From Lachnoanaerobaculum orale (lineage in GTDB: Bacteria; Bacillota; Clostridia; Lachnospirales; Lachnospiraceae): a DNA stretch of 64,000 nucleotides. Positions 8,596-16,228 of this stretch are shown in pieces. The notes beneath the pieces were generated by a model. The model was given only the letters and a program-made list of their open reading frames with translations, was not told the origin of the DNA and did not search any database. Positions within the stretch are counted from its first letter, which is position 1. The number at the start of each line of letters is the position of its first letter. The position numbers and the translations under genes are program-made. Where the stretch lies: assembly GCF_003862485.1 (NCBI RefSeq), contig NZ_RRCM01000001.1:1483374-1547373 (forward strand), read 5' to 3'.

Positions 8596-9306
8596 ATGAA
8601 GTTTTATAGAAGAAACGGTGAATATATACATTATGAAATTTGTGGAGAAGGTTTTCCGGTTGTTTTCTTACACGGTAACAACCTTGAAAGCGGATACTTT
8701 AAAAAACAAAGAGTTCTAAGTAAATACTGCAAACTTATATTTGTGGACAGCTTGGGACATGGCAAATCAGGAGATATTTTGGGGAAAATAAGCTTTTCTT
8801 ATCTGGCAGACAGCCTTGAAGAGCTGCTCTCACATTTGCATATAGAAAAGTGTTTGCTTGTAGGACATAGTGACGGTGCAAACCTTGCCATAGAGTACGC
8901 AAAACTGCACGGCAAAAGAGTTGCAGGTATTATTGCAAACAGCGGCAATATCTCATTTGACGGTTTAAAGTTTTTACCAAAATATGCCTGCTTTTTTGAA
9001 GAATACCTCTACAAAGCTCTCGGCATATTTTTCCCTGTTTTCAAAAGAAGGTCTATGGTATCTCCTCTACTTCATGAAAGTCTTGATATATCAAAAGATA
9101 CCTTCAAAAATGCAGACTATCCTGTCATCGTTTTAGTAGGTGAGTGCGATATGATAAAGAGAAGTCACAGTATCTCTATATCAAAACTCTTCCCACACGG
9201 AAAGTTTATAGAAAGAAAAAATCAAGGACATAACATTCCTAAGAAAGACAGTACCTACTTTAATAAGACTGTTTATAAATTGGTTCAATATATTTCAAGG
9301 AGGTAG
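8596..9306 (+). CDS. Alpha/beta hydrolase
   Basis: The protein (about 236 residues) has the oxyanion-hole motif VVFLHGNN near its start, the nucleophile elbow GHSDGAN with the catalytic serine near residue 97, a late acid position around VLVGECD and a histidine in KNQGHNIP. It is a soluble hydrolase of the esterase/lipase fold; the substrate is unknown. I prefer the ATG at 8596 over the GTG at 8587, though neither has a clear ribosome binding site. Its stop codon lies inside the ribosome binding site of mprF, so the two are translated from one transcript. This suggests a lipid-related job such as acting on an acylated or aminoacylated lipid, which is inference. Confidence 0.8.
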   Translation: MKFYRRNGEYIHYEICGEGFPVVFLHGNNLESGYFKKQRVLSKYCKLIFVDSLGHGKSGDILGKISFSYLADSLEELLSHLHIEKCLLVGHSDGANLAIEYAKLHGKRVAGIIANSGNISFDGLKFLPKYACFFEEYLYKALGIFFPVFKRRSMVSPLLHESLDISKDTFKNADYPVIVLVGECDMIKRSHSISISKLFPHGKFIERKNQGHNIPKKDSTYFNKTVYKLVQYISRR

Positions 9307-9307
9307 G

Positions 9308-11890
9308 ATGCGCAGTATAATCTCATTCCTAAAAAAATACCAAAATATCCTAAAGGGTATACTTTTTATATCAATACTTATTCTGGTAATTATAGAACTT
9401 TTCCATATGGGAAAGACTATATCATTCAGTGCCGTAAAAAAGATAATAGAGCATCTCTCACCTCTTCAGGTCTTAAGCCTGTTTATCTTCGGAATACTTG
9501 CGGTATCTCCGATGATGCTCTATGACTATATACTGACAAAAGAACTTGGCAAAGAGATTTCTGTAGGCAAGCTTATTGAAAGCAGCTGGACGATAAACAG
9601 CCTGAACAACCTTATCGGATTTGCAGGGCTTGTTGATGTAGGACTTCGCTACAGCTATTTCAGTGAAAAGGAAAAAGAGGGCAAGACAATGCAGGGCATA
9701 TCAAAGGTAATGCCTTACTTTATGTCGGGACTTTCTTTGCTCTCACTGCTTTCAGTGTTTTTTATCTTTTTTTATGCAAAAAATGACACACTTAGACCTT
9801 ACAGCTTTGTCCTTATCATTGCCTCACTTATACTTCCTGTTTTACTTATACTTTCTACCAGAAAAAATATGGATTACTTCGGAAACTTAAGCGGCAAAAA
9901 GATGTCGGCACTTATAGTAACATCTTTACTTGACTGGAGCTTTGTATCGTTATTTTTCTTCTATGTCGGAAGAACTTTGGGATATGATGTTTCATTGGTG
10001 AATATACTTCCATTGTATTTTATCTCCATATGCATAGGAATGGTTTCTATGATACCGGGAAGTCTCGGAAGCTTTGATCTTATGATGATTAGCGGACTTT
10101 TACATCTGTCAATCAATCACAATGAAGCTGCAAGTTGGCTCTTACTCTTTAGAGTTTTTTATTATATAATTCCGTTCTTTATCGGACTTATCCTTTTCTT
10201 AAAGAGCATGGGAGGTCAAATCAACGATAAGTTTTCCGGTATTCCGAATAAGCTTTCAAAACTTGTAAAGCAAAGTGTAAGCCACTTTATGGCAAATTTC
10301 TTCGGATTTTTTCTGATGGCGACAGCCATCCTTCCCGACAGTATACACTCCATACCTATTATCGGAAAGATGGATCCTATACATGGTCAGCTGCTTTTCC
10401 AGTTCCCAAGCTTCTTACTTGGAAGCTTATTCTTCCTGCTTGGAAGGCTGTTAAAGAGACGCTCACAGTTTGCACTTTGGTTTGCCGCCTGTTTGTCTTT
10501 TATAAGTCTGATTTATATAAATATCGGAGATATTTCGGTTTTCAGCAGCATATATCTGATAATATTCATCCTTTTGGTATTTTCAAGGAGAAAGGATTTG
10601 GACAGGAAATCATTTTTCTACCCTCCTGAAGACAGATTAAAAGATATAGGATATATTATAGGCAGCTTTGCACTCACATTCTTTCTTATGTATATTTCAA
10701 GTAAGAATACAGGACATGAAAGTCTGGGATATATTATCTTCCACAGCAAAGTCGGTATGGAACACGCTACTAAAATGCATTTTTTTAATGTCTTTTTTAC
10801 ACGTTTTTTACATCTGTTCATCTACCTTGTCATAATAGCACTGTTTTATATTGTAGTGGAATCACTTGCAAAGGACAGGCATTTTTCATTCGGTGAGAAG
10901 TTTGATAAGGTCAAATATCAAAATTTTTTGCAAAGTTTTGATAATACAAATCTGAACGCCTCACTTGCATTTTTGGATGACAAACTGCTCTACTACTACA
11001 CTGAAGATAATAAAGACCTTGTGGTATTTCAGTTTGCCTTGGAGGACGGCAAGGCTATTGTTATGGGTGACCCGATAGGTAAAAAAGAATACTTTAAAAA
11101 TGCAGTCACCAAATTTATAAATGAAGCCGAATCTAAAAATCTTATTCCGCTTTTTTATGAAATCGGACAGGAATTGACCTTACTTTTGCATGAGCTTGGA
11201 TATGAGTTCATGAAATTCGGTGAGACTGCCAAAGTAAATCTTAATGAATTCGGACTTGTGGGAAAATCCGGAAGAAAGTTTCGTGCCATTATAAACCGAG
11301 GCGAAAACTCAGGATACAGCTTTAAGATAGTGAATCCTCCGTTTTCAAATGAATTTATGGATGAACTTGAAAATATTTCAAATTCTTGGCTCTCGGGCAG
11401 AGAGGAAAAGGGATTTTCACTCGGCTTTTTTGACAGAGACTACCTCTCATTAGCGCCTATCGCCTGTGTACTTGATGAATCAGGAAAAGTACAGGCATTT
11501 GCAAACTTCCTTGTATGCAATACCGCCACCGAATCAAGTATAGACTTGATGAGATATGACCCGCAGACTGAAAGAAACGGTATTATGGACTATCTCTTTG
11601 TACAGATTTTTCTTTATATGAAGGAAAAGGATGTGATGTACTTTGACCTTGGAATGGCACCGCTGTCCAATGTGGGGCAAAACGACCACAGCTTTGTCGA
11701 GGAAAAACTTGCCTTTTTGGTATACACATTTGCAACACGTTTCTATTCATTCGGCGGCCTTAGAAAATATAAGGAAAAATTTGCTCCTACCTGGGAAGCA
11801 AGATACCTCTCCTACCCTAAAGACAGCAACCTCTTATTTAACCTGCTAACCCTATATAAAGTAGACAACAGGCAAGTCAAAAAGATATAA
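9308..11890 (+). CDS. mprF: Phosphatidylglycerol lysyltransferase/flippase
   Basis: The 860-residue protein has the two-part MprF layout: about 500 N-terminal residues with a dozen or more membrane segments (flippase part, with the conserved MIPGSLGSFDLMMISG stretch) and a cytoplasmic C-terminal synthase domain (DUF2156) from about residue 545, with ALEDGKAIVMGDPIG, AIINRGENSGY and YFDLGMAPLSNVG. It transfers an amino acid from aminoacyl-tRNA to phosphatidylglycerol and flips the product, lowering surface negative charge and resistance to cationic peptides. AGGAGG ends 5 bases before the start. Whether it uses lysine or alanine cannot be read from the sequence. Confidence 0.9.
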   Translation: MRSIISFLKKYQNILKGILFISILILVIIELFHMGKTISFSAVKKIIEHLSPLQVLSLFIFGILAVSPMMLYDYILTKELGKEISVGKLIESSWTINSLNNLIGFAGLVDVGLRYSYFSEKEKEGKTMQGISKVMPYFMSGLSLLSLLSVFFIFFYAKNDTLRPYSFVLIIASLILPVLLILSTRKNMDYFGNLSGKKMSALIVTSLLDWSFVSLFFFYVGRTLGYDVSLVNILPLYFISICIGMVSMIPGSLGSFDLMMISGLLHLSINHNEAASWLLLFRVFYYIIPFFIGLILFLKSMGGQINDKFSGIPNKLSKLVKQSVSHFMANFFGFFLMATAILPDSIHSIPIIGKMDPIHGQLLFQFPSFLLGSLFFLLGRLLKRRSQFALWFAACLSFISLIYINIGDISVFSSIYLIIFILLVFSRRKDLDRKSFFYPPEDRLKDIGYIIGSFALTFFLMYISSKNTGHESLGYIIFHSKVGMEHATKMHFFNVFFTRFLHLFIYLVIIALFYIVVESLAKDRHFSFGEKFDKVKYQNFLQSFDNTNLNASLAFLDDKLLYYYTEDNKDLVVFQFALEDGKAIVMGDPIGKKEYFKNAVTKFINEAESKNLIPLFYEIGQELTLLLHELGYEFMKFGETAKVNLNEFGLVGKSGRKFRAIINRGENSGYSFKIVNPPFSNEFMDELENISNSWLSGREEKGFSLGFFDRDYLSLAPIACVLDESGKVQAFANFLVCNTATESSIDLMRYDPQTERNGIMDYLFVQIFLYMKEKDVMYFDLGMAPLSNVGQNDHSFVEEKLAFLVYTFATRFYSFGGLRKYKEKFAPTWEARYLSYPKDSNLLFNLLTLYKVDNRQVKKI

Positions 11891-11906
11891 TTAGATACTT
11901 ATGTAA

Positions 11907-13000
11907 AATCTTAACTACAGTGGAGCAACAGAAATCACATCGAAGGACTCTCAAAGTGACAAAACTTATACTTCAAGTGAAAGTGATCAGAGTGCTATTT
12001 TAGTTTCTACTTCTGATGATGTATCTATCACTAATCCTACAGTTACAAAATCAGGTGATTCAGATGGTGGAGATAATTGTAACTTCTATGGTTTGAATGC
12101 TGCAGTTTTGGTGAAAGATGGGTCTAATACTACTATTACAGGTGGTGACATAACTTCTGATGCAAAAGGTTCAAATCAGGTGGCGGTGTGACAAAAGCAT
12201 CAAATCTTGATATTACTACAAGCGGACAATCATCTGCTGCTATTCGTACAGATAGAGGCGGTGGCAGTGTCACTGTAGATGGCGGTACATATACATCAAA
12301 TGGTCTTGGCTCTCCGGCTATTTATTCTACAGCAGACATTTCTGTATCTAATGCCACATTAACATCCAATCTTTCAGAAGGTGTATGCATAGAGGGTTTG
12401 AATTCTATAAAGCTTGAAAACTGTGACCTTACCGCTAAAAATACAAAGCAAAATGGTAATGCTACTTTTTTAGATACTATTATGATTTACCAGTCAATGT
12501 CCGGAGATGCAAATAGCGGCACAAGTAGCTTTAGCATGAGTGGTGGAAGTATTACCAGCAAGAGTGGTCATGTATTCCATGTTACAAATACAGATGCTGT
12601 CATTACTCTAAATAATGTCACAATAAAGAATGAAGATAGCAATAATATATTACTTTCTGTTTGTGCAGATGGTTGGAGTGGTGGCTCTAATATTGCTACA
12701 TTAGATGCTACATCTCAAAAACTCAGTGGCTTAGTAAAAGTAGGCAATGATTCAACTCTCACCATGAATCTAAGTTCTAATTCAAATTTTGAAGGTACAA
12801 TAGATGGTAATATCAGCAATGCTTCCGGTATCAGAGTTTCAACTGAAGTTGGAAATGTTTCTGTTACATTAGATGACACAAGCACTTGGACATTAACTGC
12901 TGACAGTTATGTGACAAGCTTCCATGGTAATTCACAAAATATCATAAGTAATGGACATACACTGTATGTAAGTGGTACTGCACTTACAGGTACTAAATAA
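11907..13000 (+). pseudogene. Broken beta-helix surface protein remnant
   Basis: Two reading frames encode adjoining parts of one Ser/Thr/Gly-rich repeat protein with parallel beta-helix character. The first frame (11907-12191) begins without a start codon at YSGATEITSKDSQSDKTYTS and ends at a stop just after GGDITSDAKGSNQVAV. The second frame resumes GGGVTKASNLDITTSG and runs to 13000. The switch at about 12170-12185 looks like an out-of-frame internal deletion, because the usual glycine-rich turn between these segments is absent. The N-terminal signal region is missing altogether. Related intact proteins are large surface or secreted proteins with carbohydrate-binding or adhesin-like repeats. 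An ORF could be called from the GTG at 12188, but I think it is not a real start. Confidence 0.7.
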
Positions 13001-13025
13001 TTGCAAGTATTTTAATTCATAAACT

Positions 13026-13053
13026 ATAAGAGTGGGCCAGGCCCACTCTTATT
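13026..13053. terminator. Strong hairpin terminator between convergent genes
   Basis: ATAAGAGTGGGC and GCCCACTCTTAT pair perfectly over 12 bases around a CAG loop, between the surface-protein remnant and the convergent terD-like gene. The tails are only moderately U-rich. Confidence 0.7.
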
Positions 13054-13079
13054 TATATATCACTATATATAATTTAACC

Positions 13080-14249
13080 TCAATCCTTAGAACCTCTTAC
13101 CCAGCGCAATCCCCATCCAAATGCTTTATCAAGTTCTACGTGGCCACCATAAAACTTCACCACCTTCTCCATAGAAAGTGACTGTCCATCACGGTTTTCT
13201 AAAAGAGCTATACCACACATAGTTAAATTTGAGCCATATTCATCCATCTTCACTATAATATCTCTGCTTCCCGGACATTTTACTGTGACAACACCATTAG
13301 TCTCATACCAGTTGGCTGCACCTTCATATATAAAGGTATATACCAGCATTCTTTTAATCTGTGGAATCATTGCACTGTTTACTCTAAGATTCTCACCATC
13401 TACTGCTAAACCTGTTCTATCATCTCCATCAAGAGAAATATATGGAGGATTAACCAAGCTACCAAAGCAATTCCCAAGTGCCTGTACTACTCCCTTTCTA
13501 CCATCTTGCAACTCATAAAGACAACCAAGGTCTAAGTCTATGCCATTTCCAAATCCTTTATTTTGTGGCTGACTCCAGTTTAAGTTTATTAGTATTTCTC
13601 CACTGCCTTTTTTTAAGCTTACCTTATGACCCTTCTCAAGTACAATAGCACCTCTATCTCTATCCTGAAGTTCAAGGTTCACTCCATAATTCATACAAAG
13701 TGCTTTTAGTCCGCCTTTGAACCCACTACCTACGGCATTGAATTTCCACTCATTCTTATACTTATATATTTCTCCAACTACTATAGAAGCCTCCATTGAA
13801 AAGTCTTCGCCTAAATCATATCTAAGTATCTCATTATTGTTTGTAGTATCCAATATATGGATATAAGCATTGCTGACCTGACCAAAATTTTGTCCTCTCT
13901 TATCAGCATCATAGATAGTCACTGCAATAACAATTCTTTCAATGTCGCTTGGTACCATCCTTAAGTCTACGTAGACTTGTTCATCATCACCCATAGCACC
14001 ACCTGTCAAATTGTCGCCCATATGACAGACACTTCCTGATGAATGCTTTAGATTCCCATAATAAATAAAGTCATTATTTGAACTTACCCTGCCATCAGCT
14101 TTCAAAAGAAATGCTGTTGCATCAAGGTCGAAGTCATATCCGCCACTATACTTATTGGTATCCCAACCTAAACCAACCATAAGTTTACTCAACCCCGGAT
14201 TTCCCTTTGTCAAATCTACCTTCTGACCTTTTCTTAAACTTAATGCCAT
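13080..14249 (-). CDS. Tandem TerD-family protein (TerD domain plus TerA-like domain)
   Basis: Residues 1 to about 190 form a TerD domain: MALSLRKGQKVDLTKG, the calcium-site DFDLDATAFLL, and GGAMGDDEQVYVDL and YDADKRGQNF motifs. Residues about 205-389 hold a second, diverged TerA-like domain starting LEKGHKVSLKKG with GIDLDLGCLYEL and SLDGDDRTG. These acidic clusters bind calcium in the family. TerD proteins belong to stress-response clusters linked to tellurite, phage and colicin resistance, but no other ter gene (terB, terC, terE) is visible nearby, so this is an orphan. The role is unknown; a cytoplasmic calcium-binding stress function is the family-based guess. Confidence 0.85.
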   Translation of the reverse strand: MALSLRKGQKVDLTKGNPGLSKLMVGLGWDTNKYSGGYDFDLDATAFLLKADGRVSSNNDFIYYGNLKHSSGSVCHMGDNLTGGAMGDDEQVYVDLRMVPSDIERIVIAVTIYDADKRGQNFGQVSNAYIHILDTTNNNEILRYDLGEDFSMEASIVVGEIYKYKNEWKFNAVGSGFKGGLKALCMNYGVNLELQDRDRGAIVLEKGHKVSLKKGSGEILINLNWSQPQNKGFGNGIDLDLGCLYELQDGRKGVVQALGNCFGSLVNPPYISLDGDDRTGLAVDGENLRVNSAMIPQIKRMLVYTFIYEGAANWYETNGVVTVKCPGSRDIIVKMDEYGSNLTMCGIALLENRDGQSLSMEKVVKFYGGHVELDKAFGWGLRWVRGSKD

Positions 14250-14317
14250 AATATAATCCCCTTTTATTTAATAATTTATTAGCTAAATATTATAATATAA
14301 CATCCTACTTATCCACT

Positions 14318-14351
14318 TTGCACTGTAAAGTATATCATCTTTACAGTGCAA
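14318..14351. repeat. Perfect 13-bp inverted repeat between terD-like and serpin genes
   Basis: TTGCACTGTAAAG (14318-14330) and CTTTACAGTGCAA (14339-14351) are perfect complements around an 8-base loop. No T-run follows on either strand, so it is a poor intrinsic terminator. It lies upstream of the terD-like start and downstream of the serpin stop, so it may be an operator of the terD-like gene or an RNA-end stabilising hairpin. Confidence 0.6.
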
Positions 14352-14425
14352 GAAACAGATACCAACTCAAGTCGTTTGTCTTCCAGAGCCAAAGCTTCTA
14401 TTCCTTTTGTGGACCAAGAAAGATA

Positions 14426-15775
14426 CTACTCTATATTCTGAATAACTCCTGTAAAAAGAATTGAACCGTCAGGAGCCGCCACTGCAAATACAAAAGGTCT
14501 GTCAATAATAAAATCCACCTGATTCTGTATTATTCCTGCGCTCTCCATCATAAGTGCAGTATACGCCGCACCTGTAACACCTTCCTCATCTATCTTTACC
14601 ATGGTGGCATGCTCTGCTCTGCTTACATAAATATTTTCAACTTCTTTTGTAAGTGGAGTGAAATCTGCCTGTTTGTCTGAAAGCACATCTGTAATTCCGA
14701 TATTCTTCAGACACTCCAACAGATTTATTTTAGCCGAATCATTGAATTTTGGAACTGTCAGATGCACCAATGCCGAATTACTTTCCACACTTGCAGGTTC
14801 CATACAGATTTTTATCATTTGTGGATCTGCTGCAATATCCTGTGCTTTATAACCTTCTTTCGGCAGGAAAAAATACATTGCACCACTGTCGACAAGGCTC
14901 AATCCTACAGCCTGAAAATGCTCTGTTTGATACAAATTTGTCATAACATCATTGTTCATCATAGGAACCGACTTATCCCCTGAAAGCCCATGAAATATTC
15001 CATCATTTGTTTGCTCCTTTGGGAATTCCTTATCCCAAGATGCCTTGTAATAAACGGTTGAAATAAGTGCCAACACCGATTCCGGTTTAAGTTCCAATTC
15101 TTTTGTATACTCTTTAAGCAATCCTCCTGTATGCTCATCAGTCCATTTTTGAAGTTTCAGATTCATTGACTTAGATCCCATCTCACCGCTGTAAGATGAA
15201 GCATGATACTCCGTTGACAGCCTTTTTAAAGTATCTTCATTATACCCTATACCGCTTTTTAACCATATAGAATTTGCCAACATACTCTTTAGTGCAGGTG
15301 TATCCACATAATTGGCATCCCATATCGCTTCTATTCGCTTATTTAAGACATCCATATCCTTTACATTAAGCACATCAAGTATTTGCTTACGTGTATTTCC
15401 ATCTGTCACTTCAGCCAGCATGGAAAGTGCTATATAAATATTCAATGGCGAACATACTGCATTATGATCTGAGGCATCTGATAAAAGTTCCTTCTGTATC
15501 TGTTCATAGTACTGTCCCATCCCTTCCTGCACAGTTTGTGAGTTGTGAACCTTTTCTATATAATCCTCCCACCATTTCCAGTGATCATCTCCGTTTATAA
15601 ACTTATTAACATCTGTTCCCTCCGAAACCGGATTCGGAATCACAGCTTCAACAGATTTTATGGATTTATCAGATTCAGTAACACTTTTATTTTCTAACTG
15701 TGTACCTCCCTTTTTACAGGCACTAAGCATAGTCATTGCCGCCAAAAATATTCCTACAATTTTTTTCATCCTCAT
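14426..15775 (-). CDS. Lipoprotein serpin (serine protease inhibitor)
   Basis: The start at 15775 follows an AAGGAGG site 5 bases away. The N-terminus is a lipoprotein signal (MRMKKIVGIFLAAMTMLSAC) with the cysteine at about residue 20, so the protein is anchored outside the membrane. The rest is a full serpin fold (about 430 residues): NAVCSPLNIYIALSML, ISTVYYKASWDKEF, VHLTVPKFN and the signature DRPFVFAVAAPDGS. The hinge EEGVTGAAYTA is rich in small residues, as in inhibitory serpins, and counting 17 residues from the first glutamate puts the scissile bond near ESAG. It could block an elastase- or subtilisin-like protease from the host or from competitors; the target is inference. Confidence 0.9.
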   Translation of the reverse strand: MRMKKIVGIFLAAMTMLSACKKGGTQLENKSVTESDKSIKSVEAVIPNPVSEGTDVNKFINGDDHWKWWEDYIEKVHNSQTVQEGMGQYYEQIQKELLSDASDHNAVCSPLNIYIALSMLAEVTDGNTRKQILDVLNVKDMDVLNKRIEAIWDANYVDTPALKSMLANSIWLKSGIGYNEDTLKRLSTEYHASSYSGEMGSKSMNLKLQKWTDEHTGGLLKEYTKELELKPESVLALISTVYYKASWDKEFPKEQTNDGIFHGLSGDKSVPMMNNDVMTNLYQTEHFQAVGLSLVDSGAMYFFLPKEGYKAQDIAADPQMIKICMEPASVESNSALVHLTVPKFNDSAKINLLECLKNIGITDVLSDKQADFTPLTKEVENIYVSRAEHATMVKIDEEGVTGAAYTALMMESAGIIQNQVDFIIDRPFVFAVAAPDGSILFTGVIQNIE

Positions 15776-15838
15776 ACTAACCTCCTTTTTAAAATAATAA
15801 TAACTTCCCAAATTATACTGTTGGCTTTAACAAACTCA

Positions 15839-16201
15839 TTACAATCTCATATCCTTAGGGAAAGCTTCCTTTCGCATAATCCCCCACATTTCTTCTACAG
15901 AATATGGATTAAGCGAAAGCAGCAACTCATATGTATCATAGGCATTTTTAACCTCTCTTATTTCATTCGGATTCCCAAGTATTCTCTTTCCGTCAAGAAT
16001 AGCTGTCACCTGCTCTAACAAAAGCGAGTTTTGCTCTATTGCAAGTGACGAATGGATTGTTCTTATTCTGTTTTCTTTTTTCAGATGTGGACTCAAATTT
16101 CCATGAGAAAGTACCGTAATTCTTCCTACTTGTTCACATATGGTTGCTACAAGGTTTGTAATCCTGTCAGTCATATGAAAAGGCGGCTTATATTCTCCCA
16201 T
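15839..16201 (-). pseudogene. Truncated Fic-family protein, N-terminal part only
   Basis: The 120-residue frame matches the N-terminal helical region of Fic/DOC AMP-transferases, including the inhibitory-helix segment IHSSLAIEQNSLLLEQV, the AILDGKRILG strand and the NAYDTYELL helix. It ends at residue 120, before the catalytic HPFxxGNGR loop, which is absent downstream. The usual inhibitory motif ends in EGN; here it reads EQN. The gene starts 27 bases after the pglZ stop and would be translated from the BREX transcript. It is most likely a remnant left by a deletion that also removed what was originally after pglZ, but a stand-alone regulator cannot be excluded. Confidence 0.7.
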
Positions 16202-16228
16202 CTTCTATGTCCTTTCTGTCTAATTTTT

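Noticed and set aside
12188-13000. Intact 270-residue surface protein starting at GTG 12188
   Set aside because: The GTG has no ribosome binding site and lies in the middle of a frame that continues the preceding coding segment after a shift.
15839-16201. Functional stand-alone Fic antitoxin
   Set aside because: The frame matches the N-terminus of long Fic proteins and stops before the catalytic motif, and no separate catalytic part is nearby.
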